Source of the DNA: Excoecaria cochinchinensis
Lineage: Eukaryota; Streptophyta; Magnoliopsida; Malpighiales; Euphorbiaceae
Reading direction: 5' to 3'
Length of the DNA: 64,000 nucleotides
NCBI GenBank assembly: GCA_947683425.1
Contig: CANTUQ010000050.1
Span: 9,726,501 to 9,790,500, forward strand
The notes beneath the pieces are model-generated. The model was not told the DNA's origin, searched no databases, and was given only the letters and a program-made list of their open reading frames with translations. Below are positions 12,342 to 25,647 of the stretch, piece by piece (position 1 is the first letter of the stretch; each line of letters starts with the position of its first letter). The translations under genes and the position numbers were made by a program.

Positions 12342-13264
12342 AAAACGGATTAAAATAGTCAACAAACGGGTTGGAAAAGATTTAAATAGTAATTTTACCA
12401 TTGGGTAGGTTTAGAGTTTAGCATTTTGGATACCTTCCCCAAATCTAGATATAAAATTTGATTAATGTATATTAATTTTTCTCAATTGGATTTAAATTGA
12501 TTTGTATTGAAATTTGGATTTTATTTATCACTTATATGCACTGCATGTATTGGAATTTTGGCTTAGTCTTTGCCTTGCCACTTTTAGCACTATAAATAGG
12601 CTTCTTATGCTTGTGATGGGCATATGTTCTTATTTGCCACTAACATTTTCACTATTCTAAGAATAGCTGTACTTGTCAAGATATATCTTCTGCTTTGTAG
12701 CGTTTCTATTCATGTCAAGTAAGAATTCCTAATTACATTGTTAATTAGGGATTAGAATTTTATTTTTCTATTTGAGTTGTTCTTATTTGTTGTGAGGCAG
12801 TTGGGTTTATACCTGAGGTTCCGCCAGACGGTGTGCGATCAAAAGCCCCCCACTTGCTGCACAAACAATTAAGAGCTCCACAGCCTACCGGCTCGTTGGC
12901 CAGCAGTCGAGGTTAACTATCAACCTTTTACACGCAACAAAATGAATAAAAACAATCCACAAGAGAATAAGTGATAAATAAAATGTTAATCCGGATCAGA
13001 ACTGGAAAACCCCATGAACATTTATATAAATAGAATATCTAGAGTTGCCATCAACTATTTAGTAACACAATTCCAGAGAAAATTAGACATGACATGAACC
13101 AGAAGTGCCGGAAACTGAAAAATCCAATCAGCAATCATTCAAATTCATCAACTAGAATGGACAACTGGTTCTGTTTTACTTTTGAGAAACTGCAAAAGGG
13201 AAATTCTACGACCTTGTCTGCTTTTGTTTAATTGATGTCATTTCTTAAGCTTCACCATCTAAAT
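12342..13264. other. Intergenic DNA and 3' flank of the Alfin-like gene
   Basis: A TATAAATAGG sequence near 12592 followed by T-rich leader-like DNA, and a run from about 12795 (GAGGCAGTTGGGTTTATACC, then CGCCAGACGGTGTG) could be part of an old LTR or other repeat, but I cannot bound it. The part nearest 13265 should contain the Alfin-like 3' UTR. No other gene seen. Confidence 0.35.
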
Positions 13265-16200
13265 TTAAACTCTAGCCCTCTTCCCACTGCAACTTGGGCA
13301 TTTGTATTGTTTGATATGCTCCGCCTTTGCAGGTGTAATCTTCACACATTTGCCGTGAAACCATCTCTCACATATATCACAGCAGATCCAGAATTCGTCA
13401 GTGCCATAACTTTCACCACATGCCCCACAAGTCGCACCTTGTTCATCATCTTCCTCTTCGTCTTCCCCACTTTCATCTTCTTCCTTGGGTGGCGGAGACA
13501 TCTTTACTGCCTTAGTCTGAGATTCAGATTGCCGAGATTGCTTCAAGGCCACCAAATCAAAACAGCGAAAACAATTAAACCTTCTTATTAAAAAAAAAAA
13601 AAATTGAAAGATAAAGGAAAATAAATTAGGAGTCAATTTGACTGACTTCTTTTACCATTTTCCCACTCGATTTGTTTTTTCCACTGTTGTGATTTGCAGA
13701 TTGGTCCTTTGCTTGTTTGGCATTTCCTGACACAACTTCAAATATTGTTGGAAGTTCATTTATCATCTGGAAGAGCCTCTTCCTGTCAAAAATTTCAACT
13801 GCTATTAGAATGACATTATTTTATCCGAATCTAAAAGTGTTGGAAGATGAAGTGAAATTATCAATGGCCAACTCCTGCATGGTAAACTAATGCAATTCAA
13901 ACCAGTACAGGCTTTATTTTGAAAAAGCAGAATATTGAAAAAACAGGAAAAAAAAATAAGGAAGAAAGAGGGGAGTGCAAGAAGGGAAAAACAAAGTTGA
14001 TATTAGAATGAGGCAGCTAATGAATAAGACCATCGTGATCTCAAAATCATATATGGCCAATCAATAGTGGGTTGATTTTCTCCACTGAAGATAAGTTTAA
14101 CGAGATATCATGGTAATACTACTAATCAAGCAGTAAAAAATGACTCGTATAACTGATGTGCAATCAGAATGCACCATTATAAGACAACTGTCAAATGGTT
14201 AGCTAGGAGCACAAAATGGTGTTTAAAACGTTTCAATATTTCAACCCCCTTCTCTTCCTAGGGTACATGTTTGCGAGCACATGTTGCACTACATGTCTCT
14301 CATATTCTTAAGGGCAGCCTCAGCACCTGAGTGTGCAAGTACTTCAGTGGAAGCCTCAAGATCATGTGATCGCATCAATGCCCTGAAAAATGGACTTCCT
14401 AAAAGCTTATCAAGTGAGATGTTAGCACATATCATGGTTTTGGGGGGGAAAAAATTGCTCTTGTGGTTATCCAGCAGTGGTTTCTGAAAATATAGGGGCA
14501 TATCCCTATAGATTTTCAATCTCATGCATATCATCCAAGTACTCAGGATCATGTCATGGCATAAATGCCCTGAAAAATGGACTTCCTAGAAGCTTATCAA
14601 TTGAGATGTTAGCACATATCATGGATTTGTGGGGGGGGGGGGGGGGGGGGGGGGGAATGCTCATGCGGTTACCCAGCAGTGGTTTCTGAAACAAAGGGCC
14701 ATATGCCTATAGATTTTCAATCTCAGGGTAGAGCAGCATGCTATTGGACCATATAAGCAAGAGTAGTCATGCTATCACACCTCTATAACCAACCTTGAAG
14801 TAGGAAAGAGAAAATGAGGACAAAAGCCGTACAGGTTGCAATCAAGAAAAACCTAGACAAAGCATCACATTCTAACCCTCATAATAACCAATATAAGCTA
14901 TCACAACTATCGAGAACATATAGATTAATAAATTTTATTCACATATAAAGAGTGCAAGAAAAGATAGGGTATTAGCGATAAAAAGCCAAATGCAACTACA
15001 AAAGAAAACATAAAAGAACAGATTGAAAATGTAACAACGCCTAAACAAGTTGGATAACACTCGGAAGAAGGAAAAAAATCAAAAAGCCTTGGAAGCATGA
15101 ACCAAAAACAGAAGCATATATTGAATCATATAACAAATCAGTGCAACAATAAATTCACAGCTACAAAATGTTACATTGAGATATCAGGGATATAATTGAA
15201 TTAGGTAAGGTAAAAGACCAAAAAACTTATTGTTGAAAGGCGCAATGAAAAAAAAAAGATAATAAAGAAAAAATTGTGAAACAAACAACAGATACATGTC
15301 TCAGAGTCAAGTTTCAAAATAACCACTCTTTTAAGCTACAAACATTCACATTTAAGTGTGTCCAATCATTTATATGTTATTTCTCTATATGGATATGCTA
15401 TTCAGGCAATCATGATTCATAACTTTCAATCCCCAAGACAGTTCTTAAGTAATCCTCTTATTCCATCAAAATAGAAATTTTCCTACGATGTCTTTAGTGA
15501 AGGTAGACTTCAATATTTATATGAGAAGAATAAATTTGTTGAAAATTAACTGGAATGAAATGGTAAATTTGCTTAATTATGATGAGCTGTTCCACAGTTA
15601 TCTTTTGCAGAAAGAGCATCAAAAATCTCAAATCTTATCTAGGAGACTGTTTATAAAAGATAACCCAAAAACTGCGTACAGTATGGGAAGGAGAGATAAC
15701 CCAAAACTGCGTACAGTGTGGAAAGGAGCTTATTGTATATCAAGTTCAAAGAAGGCCCATATAAAGTAGTACAAACTGCAAAAGCCTGGCTATGGTTAGG
15801 GACAGCGGGCCACAGTACCAACAAACAACAAGAAACCAACTCTTTTTTTCACGTATTCACATTATATCATTGAGTCCTTCCCATTTATGTCTTAGATGAA
15901 TTGTCAACACTCCATTTGTTGGGCTCCTAACAACTAATATTGAACTTTAAATCCTTATAACAAGATCTATCTGTATTCTTGTGATAATACATTTTGTATG
16001 CAAAAGACCAGCTATTATTTCTGTCTGTGGTTGTTGCATGTGCTTGAAAATTGCACATTCATACTCCTATGGGCTCCTGTCCTAGGAACTCAGAAGTGCA
16101 TCTAAATTAGGAAAGATGCATACACAGGTCTGTGCAAAAATTCCTACAACAATTTTCATTGTTCCATAGTCTAAAAAGACTTCATTGATTCACTGACGCC

Positions 16201-18699
16201 GGAGGGACTCCAACATGATGGCACAAAAAAGTCACTGCATTATATTGTATTTATTAGTTTAGCAAGAAAAAATGGCTGCAAAGCTCAAGAACTTATAAGT
16301 AAAGTTGATGAAAGGAAAAGTTTCTCATACCTTTCATTCTTACCAAACCCAAAGCGAGCACCAAAATAAAATGCTACTGCAAGCAACCATGAATCGCTAT
16401 GAACTGCAACAAGTGATAACCAATCCTTCTCTTGCATCCCATCTCTAGCAAAATTTATACCTAGAGCTGGCTCTGGAAGTTCAGGAGGCACCTCCTCCAC
16501 AGGCAGGTTAACTTCCCATGTCTCATTTGGAAGTCCATATAGACAAAGGTTCTCCTTTTCTATAAAAGCAAACTTAATACTATCAGAAACAGCACATTTT
16601 TGAAGCTCAAACATTTATCATATTCTAACAAATACATCTGAAAGACGGGCTTGCAAGAACACCCATACTACTTGTGAAGAGTACATCAGCATGGCATAAT
16701 CATTTAATAAACACACAAACATGTTTCTCACCAAGTAGTTGGTTGTATATGCCAAATGACAGTTTTAAAGAGAATGTTCAATATTACGACAAAGTAAAGA
16801 TATAAGAGTATCCCAGAAAAATTTGAGATTTCATCCTAACACTTGTGCAAATAAAAGAAATGAAAGACAATACATGAAATGTAGGACCAACATTTATATC
16901 CTCAGGAATTCACATCCAACCAGAAATAGAACATTAATAAATTATAATACAATTTTGAGTATTTGTAACGTGAATACACTAAGATTCATGCTTCATTTAA
17001 ATAATAGCGCATTTGCAACCAATCCCCCCAAAGATTCATGACAGGAGTGAACTAAAACTAATGAAGAACACACATTGACCGGCATTGTACACAATTACTA
17101 TTACAATACCAAAGCAAGCAATGTTTTGACAATGGAATGCTCAAGTCACACGAAACTGAAACAGAAGAAAACTTAAATAGAAGGTCCAAAAGCCTCAGAA
17201 TATGCAGAAGCTTGAAGTGCTTATAGAAGAAAGCCTAATCAGAACCTACTGTAATATAATAGCAGTCAGATGCTACAAAGCAGTCATTCTATATATAATC
17301 TACCAAATGTACTTTCACCCGCATACACGAAAGCATGTAGCTGTCACTCATAGTCTAACCTTCACTCAGAACTTAAGCATATTAGGTATATAAACAGTAT
17401 AAACTGGTTCATTAGAGTGAAACAAATATTAAAATATAGAATAAAATTGATACCTCAGAGTAAAGCAGTAATTTCACGTCATTATAAGGGAAAAAAAAGT
17501 CCATAGCAGTTGGAATCCCCATACAGAATTTCTTAAGATTCTAAATGTAAACCATGTGAATAATAACTTGTTTCACACAAATTATAGCATGCATATATAA
17601 ACACAACCCACAATGTATAGAGTCCAAATTCTCTGTAATTCAGTCCAGAACTTCAGAAAACAAAAGCCTATGTAGAAAAATCCTTCAAGATGGATGTTTC
17701 ATGCCCTCGATTGGCAGTTTTTCTAATGTAACTCCCCCCATTTTCTTAAAATGACGATGTAAATCACAATGTGCCTTTTGTAATTACACTATGAATATAA
17801 CTGGACACATTTTTCGAACCAAATAGACAAAAGAGATAACCTATCTTATAACTATGAACAAGTCAACAAGGGTACAGAAAAAAAGCATACAAGGCCCTTC
17901 GAGGAATAAAAATAACAAACTACCTAGTAAAAATCAAACTGCAAAGGGTTATAGATTTCTCAACCATGCAGCTCTCAAAGGACAAAACTCACCACCTTAA
18001 AGAATGCAGTCTAGGAGTTGGAACATTGGAAAAGATGCTGGAATTCTAACTCAGCTGCGCTTACATAGCTCACTGACTCATGTACACGGATTCCCATATA
18101 TTGAATTGACCAAGAAAAAACAATAGAAATACTGCTTAAAATGAAGAGCAACTGAATACAGTTTAATACCCGCTGCAATGGGAAGATACAGATGAATACA
18201 CTCCTTTCCCAACGTTATGCGCTTGAAAACAACAAATCATAAACAGGGAATAATTACAAACACTGGAAAGAAATCCACATCAACTTAATTACTTGTTCAA
18301 GAGTCAACGCAGCACTATTCATAAGGAGTGAGCGAGCAGCAATTCGAAACAAATACCAAAAAAAAAAAATATACGTAAAATCCAACTCTAGAAACACAAG
18401 AATAATTAAGAATAAACAGAAATCCACCTGGGTCGCACTGTTGGTAAAACTTCTCAACATCTGCAACCAAAACACAAACCAGGAAACGTCAAAAATAAAT
18501 GAATAAGAGAAACCCATTAAACACACATGCGAGTGAAGCAAAACCCAATTCAACGCATAAACAAAATTATAAATTTAAGCTGTAAAAACGAGAAAATCAA
18601 ACCAGTAGTAAGAGCCTTGATCAAGCCAGCGCGTCTTCCTTTGAAGTCGCTGAAAACTTCTTCAACGGTTCGAGGTACGGGTTGCGGTATTCCCTCCAT
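13265..18699 (-). CDS. AL: Alfin-like PHD-finger protein, histone H3K4me3 reader (253 aa, five exons)
   Basis: Exons in transcription order: 18699-18603, 18460-18428, 16559-16331, 13782-13656, 13540-13265. They sum to 762 nt, with GT-AG borders and one continuous frame from MEGIPQPVPRTVEEVF to a stop after SGKRARV. Residues 1 to about 135 are the Alfin N-terminal domain (FSDFKGRRAGLIKALTTD, DVEKFYQQCDP, ENLCLYGLPNETWEV, SWLLAVAFYFGARFGF). An acidic Ser/Glu-rich linker follows. The PHD finger has all eight zinc ligands: C200, C203, C216, C219, H224, C227, C243, C246, with tryptophans beside the peptide pocket. Plant Alfin-like proteins are nuclear, bind H3K4me2/3 and act in chromatin regulation of development and stress responses. 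Length matches the family (about 250 aa). The exon 4 donor and exon 5 acceptor were chosen to keep frame; an alternative donor nearby could shift a few residues. Confidence 0.94.
14362..14727. repeat. Tandem duplication in an Alfin-like intron with an expanded G run
   Basis: Two copies, offset by 187 nt, share AATGCCCTGAAAAATGGACT, the TTAGCACATATCATGG block, CAGCAGTGGTTTCTGAAA and CCTATAGATTTTCAATCTCA. Copy 1 carries seven G at 14442-14448. Copy 2 carries 25 consecutive G at 14631-14655. The duplication lies in the 2.5-kb intron between exons 3 and 4. Confidence 0.85.
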
Positions 18700-19038
18700 T
18701 AGCTTTCTTCTTCCTCTTCAAAATCAAAAAAGGAAAAAAAAAAAAATCCAATTCTCCCTCTTTTGTTCTCTATACAAAGATTATGTTGTACAAATATTAT
18801 AAGATTGATAAAAAGTATGTGTCTATAATGGATAATGATGATAGTTTAGAGTGTTAATTGAAAGAAAGAATTGTAATAATTAGGGTTCTTTGGTGTATCC
18901 ATTGAATTTATGGATGAATGAGAGAGTACAAGAGAGGTGTATTAGGGTTTGCTGTTTGGATTTTCTAATTTTTCTCCGATTGGGGAAAAGAGAAAAAGAA
19001 AAGATGAGAGAGACAGAAAGAGAGAGAGAGAGAGAAAG
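18700..19038 (-). promoter_or_regulatory. 5' flank of the Alfin-like gene with a (GA)n tract
   Basis: Upstream of the ATG the minus strand is a CT-rich leader. A purine-rich (GA)n run lies at about 19003-19038, read as (CT)n on the gene strand. CT/GA tracts are common in plant core promoters and 5' UTRs. No clear TATA box was found. Confidence 0.4.
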
Positions 19039-19701
19039 TAAGTCCTCTTTTTTTTATAGTATAGAATTTTTCTTTACTGTTTTTTTCCTAGAAATTCTTT
19101 ATTGTTATTATCTAAATTTAATTTATTATTATATTATTTTTTTATAATTATTATTGTATTAATTAATATGTCTGAAACTGTTAATTTTTAGTTTCTTTTG
19201 AAGAAGAAACTATTAATTTAATTAAATTTAATTGGTAGAAATGAAACAAAGACAAGACAAAAGGCATACATAGAAACACATAGGACAATATAAAAAGCCC
19301 CAATTTATTAATTTTAGTTATGGCCAACCAAAAAGGAATTTCTAATTTTATTTAATGTAAACTGAAATACATGCAAGCTTGTCTAATCTACTATTCTAGC
19401 TTTTTTTTTTAGACACTGTTCTAGCTTATTAGTGCATGCAAATTCAATAGTATTCTACCAAAAAAAAATTGAGTATATCAATAACATGAAATTTTCACTA
19501 AATTTTCATTTTTTTTCTGACTTTAATGCATGTCCAACCCCTTAAATTTGTCCAAAAATTTATTTAACTCTTAAATTTTGCAAGCAACCTTCTGGCTTCC
19601 TGAATTTGTAAAATTGAGGTACGTTAGTCCATTTTTTCAATACTTAAAACGGATGTTATTGCATGTAACAAAGCGCAATGGCGTGAAAAGAATAGCTAAT
19701 G

Positions 19702-19769
<68 letters not shown>

Positions 19770-19904
19770 TATAATAAGATTTTACTCGTGTACATTTTAC
19801 TCTATTTTCCATTTAACTATCACTATTATTTGTCAAAATAAGAAATATAGTTAAAGGCAAATATCTAAATAAATTAAGAGAAATCAATCCATAAACGGAT
19901 TAAT
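19039..19904. other. Intergenic AT-rich DNA with (AT)n microsatellite
   Basis: An AT dinucleotide run occupies 19704-19766. No gene seen. The last eight bases are the left target duplication of the next element. Confidence 0.6.
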
Positions 19905-22152
19905 TAGGCCTGTCAAGTTTGGCCCAAACCAAAAAACCTCACCCAACCCGCCCAAAAAAATTTGACCCAAGCCCAATTCAACCCACCAGATGCCCAATTG
20001 GGTCAACCCATAACAACCCGTTAAAACACAACCCGTTCGGGTTTGATCCTAATGCCCAACGGGTCTGTTAACAAAACTTACGATTCTTCCTCTCTTGCCT
20101 CCCTCTTCTCTCACCTAGCCACAATCACTCTTTCTTATCTTACGATTTCCTTACCTATCAAACATCGCAGATGCTTCCTTGGCTTGCCACCGATCAGAGT
20201 CTCTGCATCGCCAACAAAGTAAAGACGCTTTCTTCATTTTGATCTATCCCGTCCCAAGTTTTAGGTGAGCTATTTTAATTTTGATTTATGTTTATATCGA
20301 ACCCAATCTCTGTCTGAAATGTGAGATGATGGCAATGATGTCAGTAATTAAGCTTTAAACAAAAACAAAATCAAAATCATCTTGCTGAAGTTAAATTAAC
20401 TTCTTTCCTAACAATAAACGTAGCTTTAATGGAGGAGTACAGAACTCAATGGCCTCCTCTGGCTATTTAATCTTAATGGGTATAGTTTCAAAAATAATCC
20501 AACGTGCTTTCAGCTTCTGCAATTCGAAAGAAAATAACAAAAATTTGTTATCTGCTACTAAGTTCACTTGATCTTGAACTAAAACCGTAGATAGGATTGA
20601 TTTTAATTCACTAGAAAAGTCATGGAAATTCTATTTTATTCCATGTTTTATATGCTAATTTATACAAAATTTCTCCTCTTTCAATTCAAATCTACTTTCT
20701 TTCGAATTGCTTTCCGAATCTGATGGAATTTCAGTTTGTTATTTAGAGTGATGGATTGAAGTTATTTTATTTTGAATTAGTTGATTCTGAGTAGAGATGG
20801 GTCTGCTACTATTGTCTATGCTTTTGAATTTTCAGAAAGACCATAACTTTTATTATTATTCAGTAAGTGCAAAGATGTTCTTGCCATGAAGCAACGGTGG
20901 TTGAAATTTGCACTAGTATGTTGTAAATCCTTATAATTTTTATCCTTTTCTTCCATAAAAATATGTGATTGACATTGATATGCTTCTCTCGCTGCCATAT
21001 ATTTGGAGTATGCTATGAAACTGAAGTGTTTCAATGGAGCAGAAATAGGTTTCAGTATTTGATGGAACAACTATAGGTTTTAAATTGATAGTTAGCTTTA
21101 CAAATCAATCATTACTTACTATTCTTGCACCAGATTTGATGGCCCATAAACAACAACAGTTTACACAGTGTACACATAAACAACAACGTAAATCAATCGT
21201 AACTTAGTTATCATTGAGAAATTAGCCTTCATATACACACATGAACACCAACGGTCTGCACAGTATAAAGAAATAGTACAGCACAGGTATGTTTGATGAG
21301 CCCTTCACATACATACATATAAACACTAATCATTTGCTGTGATCTATGCAGTTGGGTAGGAAGGCTGCATGGCAATTCCACAGAGGCCTTCCTCTGCATC
21401 AATGTCTCTTTCCATTCTAATATATCTAGTCTATCTAGATAGAGATTTTTTACTATACCTGTTTGGCTTTATGCATCCAGAGATGCACTTGGGATTGCTT
21501 AGCTAATGAACCTAGAAATATAGTTAATTAAACTTTTATCCAAGTTGGATATGATATAGGAAGGCAGTAAGTGGTGGCAATTATACCTTGTTATTTCTTC
21601 ATTAGCTAACTTGGGATTTTCTTTGAATGGCCTTGATTTGCTGTCTGAACTTTTCTTTTCTCTAAACAAACAAGTCCATTCTGGTTCTCTGGAGCTGTAC
21701 ATGACATGAGGAATGGTTTTATTTTTTTTACAATGAACCGTATGTTTAAGATGAGTACTTTATCGCTTGTTGGTTTGAAGTTTATTTTTTTTCAGGTATG
21801 AAAATACAAACCGCTTGGCTTTCCTTTGCAGGTTCTTTCTTTATGCATATTGTTATATGGTTTCATATAATTCCAGCCAAAACTAGAAGTTATTTGCAGT
21901 TCAAATAAATTGGAAGGCAGTGTATTATCTTATGAGGATGAAATTTGTTGTTATCTTCCTAGGCTTTCATAGTTGACTTCTTTTTTGGACTCAATATAGT
22001 TCTAAGTTTATAAGAGCTATAAACACAGTATTGTAACCTCAACACAGAGCTATGTGGGGAAATTTTTGATTATTATTATTGTAATGGGTATTTTATATTT
22101 TACATAAAAATGTCATTAAATGACATTATTTGTGTCCACTTCTCTTTCCATA

Positions 22153-22201
<49 letters not shown>

Positions 22202-22928
22202 TTCCTCTTTATTTTTAGTTTCCATGAAATATGATAAGGAAAAAAAGGGGTACATTTGCTGAATTGTTAATTTAGTTGTAGGCCTCAGGAGTTCAGCTAC
22301 TACAATATATACAAAATTTAACGGTTGAAGAACTTTGTTACTGTTAAAAAAAATAGCAAATTATAACCATAAAGAGTAATTTAATTTAATGGTATTAATT
22401 TTGTGATAAAAAGGATGTGGAATATTGAATTCAAACCTCTAGTCAATTTTTTATATTAGTCACTTGTTATTAGAAAAATTATTTTTTATTAAAAATGGAT
22501 TAAAATGGTCAAATCATATCTTGGCCCGTTTGGGCCTAAAACGGCCTATTTGGACCACCCATTTTATTTGGCCCAAATTATTTCATATTAGTTACTTTAG
22601 TATCTTTTTATTATATCAAAAATAATTTTTTATTAAAAATGGATTGAAAGGGTCAAATTACATCTCGGTCCATTTGTGCCTCAAGCGGCTCATTTGGGCC
22701 ACTCAATCCGTTTGGACCAAAATCGGCCGTTTGGATCATCTGACTTATTTGCATATTATTATAAATTTTTTATACATTCAAAAAATTTTTAGCCCATGAG
22801 TTGACCCAACCCGTCCAACCCATTTGGACATTTGGCCCATTTATGACCCATGTTTTTCGGCCCATTTGTGACCCACCCATTAATGACCCAACCCAAACCC
22901 GCCCAACCCGCCCAATTTGCCACCTCTA
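19905..22928. mobile_element. Non-autonomous hAT-like element, 3.0 kb
   Basis: Perfect 8-bp target duplications GGATTAAT lie at 19897-19904 and 22929-22936. The ends are inverted and imperfect: TAGGCCTGTCAAGTTTGG on the left, and TAGAGGTGGCAAATTGGGCG on the right when read from the other strand. Both subterminal regions are dense in GGGTTGGG/CCCAACCC-type motifs (AACCCGCCCAA, TTTGGCCCAT). No transposase frame was found. The interior (20040-22100) has a mixed composition with an AT run at 22156-22199 and might contain captured host DNA. An 8-bp TSD and TAG-type ends are diagnostic of hAT. Confidence 0.8.
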
Positions 22929-23087
22929 GGATTAATCCATTATCTAGTCACAACAAGATGTAAAAAATAAATATATAAGCATGCATTCACATCACACTTA
23001 TTTAGATTACCAAATCAAGCCATTATTCCAAAGCTAAACCATTTTTTTTCTTATTTTACCTGGCAATACCCTTTTTAAATTACTATG

Positions 23088-24207
23088 TGTGACGCGCGCC
23101 GGAACCAGCAAGGCCCTCTTTCGGGAATCCGCTTTTAGGATTCGAGGGATGGGTTCGCGTCTTTTCCGATCTTAGGTGTTATGAGATATTTTCGGCACCT
23201 CCTTTCACAATAGAACATTGAAAAGGACCATCCATCGCCATAACACCTTTAGGCACTTTTGAAGTATTTGGAGTCGCCACCCAGTTTACAAGAAACTGGG
23301 AAAAACCTCTGTTGGTCTAAACCAGAGATGGTGTCCGGAACTTCACACTTATTGGTGTCTTGGTTAATTATAAATGGGTTTTTAAATTATAAAATTTTAT
23401 TTTTCATCTCACACAATTAATGCAGTTTATTAAAGCGCATACCAATCACATATAAAACGATAAATAAATATAAAAATAAAGATGAAAATAAATTACAATA
23501 AAACTAGGGGCAGAATACAACCCCCATTATAAATAAAACATAAATCATACATAAAACGGGGTATTTATTAGTGTTGAGAACGTTGGTCCTCTCATGCACA
23601 ATTAAAGAAAATCATTTTAAAGTGACAATTTATTTTTGGATAAAAAAGTTAGGACATTGGTCCTATTTTATTAGAAAATCCAATTTTATTTGTAGAAATA
23701 TTTTTGTGTGATTTTTGATTAAGCGTGCATAAAATAAATGGTTTAATTAATTACTACATGCCAAATAACTCAATAAAACAAATAAAGGAAAAATAACAAG
23801 TACAATGAAAAATAACAACTCCTTGAATCTCCTCCTTCATTCGCACGGGTGCTCAAACAGGGGAGCACAAAGATTTAACACCGACAACAAACACAAATAA
23901 AATTGATGTTAGTAATCGAAGTAAGAAAATCAACTAAACATTTATAACAATACATAAATTAAATAAAACATGTATATTATATGATAAATACATTAAATGA
24001 CATATTAAAATAAATTAACAAATTAATAGATCACTATTTAAAACATAAAGTAATAATAATAACAATAACAACAACAACAAAAATAATAATAACAATAATA
24101 ACGATAATAATAACGATAAACGATGATAGTAACAATAAATAACACTAATAACAATATACTAACGATATATATAATGATGATAATAACAAAAAATAAGTAA
24201 ATAGGTA

Positions 24208-24245
<38 letters not shown>

Positions 24246-25448
24246 GGATGAACAATTAAAAGAAAATGAGAACAAATAACGAAATTAAAAGTTAGATCTA
24301 CATCTAAGAACAATATTAAAAGTTAGATCTACATCTAAAATGACATAAAATAAATAAATCAACAACAAATATATAGATCTACATGTTTACTAATTTAAAT
24401 GTTAGCAAAAATGATGAAAACAAAAATTAAATCAAGAGATCGAGTCTAGAATGTTTACCTTCAGATTTCGGATTTGATGGAGAATATGATAGATTTTCCT
24501 TGTTTTGATTTGCAAAATATGGTTTTGAAATGATAAAGTTTGAGATTTTGATTTAAAAGAAAAATTTCTTGAAAAATAATTGAAGAAAAATTAAATTGAT
24601 TCCCAAGAACAAAGAATTGATTTTCTTTGTCTCAAGAACAATAGTTAATTAAAATTAAAGAGAAGAAATTGATGAAAAGAAAATTAATTTCCAAGAATAA
24701 AGAATTATTTTCTTTGTCTCAAGAAATTGTAATTGATAGAAAAAACCAAACTCAAGAACAAAGAATTGATTTCTTTGCTTTAAGACCAATTTTAGCTTGA
24801 AAATTGATTTTTTTGGGCTTTGAAGATTTTATTTTTTTGATGAAGAAAACTCAAATGATGTAGAGAGGATTTTTTAGAGAGAGGAAGTGAGAAGATGAGG
24901 AAAACCAGAAAAATTAAAAATTCTTTCTAGAGAGAAAATGGCCAACCCCCTAATTTCCTTCATCTCTTTCTTTTTATTACCAAAAAAAACTAAAAAAACA
25001 ATTAATTAATTAAGAAATAAAATTATTTTTATTAAATTTTCCTTAATTTAAGTGTAAAAAAGGAGAAAAAATCAACCAAATCTCGGAAAAATCTTCAAAA
25101 AAGTCAAGAAAATTGAAAACAAAAGATTTTTGGGTGAAAAAATGTCAATTTCGGTGATTTTGGGCGACTGACGCGAAAGCACAGCTGTGCTTTTAAAAAA
25201 GCATAGCTGTGCTTTTGCGCGCAGTGCGCGCAACGCACACTGCGCAAAAGCACAACCATGCTTTGAAAAGCACAGCCGTGCTTTTAAAAGCACACATTCC
25301 TTTCAAAAGCACACCCTCTCTTCTTTTCTCTTCCATTTTTTTCTTCTTTTTTCTTTCTTTCTTTCTTTTTTTTAATTTTTAAATATGACTAAAAAAATAC
25401 TAAATTTACTCTCAAAAACTAATTTCTAAATTATTTTATTTTTTATTA

Positions 25449-25484
<36 letters not shown>

Positions 25485-25642
25485 TATTTCATTATTTTTT
25501 TAATATTTTTATTATTTTCTATTTTTATTTTAAAATGCAAATTTGACAAGGAAATCATCATTTTTAATCTTTTTGCCTGAGAAGGCAATTTTTCATCATT
25601 GGGTAACTCCGATCTAGGCTGACTCAGGACCCGGTGTCTACA
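23088..25642 (-). mobile_element. Solo LTR of the Tat-type gypsy family (2555 bp)
   Basis: The LTR runs from TGTGACGCGCGCC to GGTGTCTACA and is flanked by perfect CTATG duplications (23083-23087 and 25643-25647). The same ends bound the LTRs at 53047, 60404 and (one end) 63201. There is no internal domain, so it is a recombination product of two LTRs. Orientation is taken from the related full element, whose primer-binding site follows the GACGCGC end on the minus strand. Region 24040-24245 is AAT/AAC-rich low-complexity DNA. Confidence 0.88.
25176..25284. repeat. Cluster of four 18-bp palindromes in the solo LTR
   Basis: AAAGCACAGCTGTGCTTT (25176-25193, perfect), AAAGCATAGCTGTGCTTT (25198-25215), AAAGCACAACCATGCTTT (25247-25264) and AAAGCACAGCCGTGCTTT (25267-25284). 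A GCGC-rich inverted piece (GCGCAGTGCGCG, CACTGCGC) lies between the second and third. Confidence 0.85.
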
Positions 25643-25647
25643 CTATG

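Noticed and set aside
12089..12410. Outer inverted repeat CTACCCAAT / ATTGGGTAG around the foldback element
   Set aside because: Nine bases only, with no target duplication outside it. The inner ends at 12104 and 12336 with CTAAT fit better.
24038..24313. Tyr/Ile-rich 91-codon frame
   Set aside because: It is the translation of an AAT/AAC microsatellite-like region in the solo LTR.
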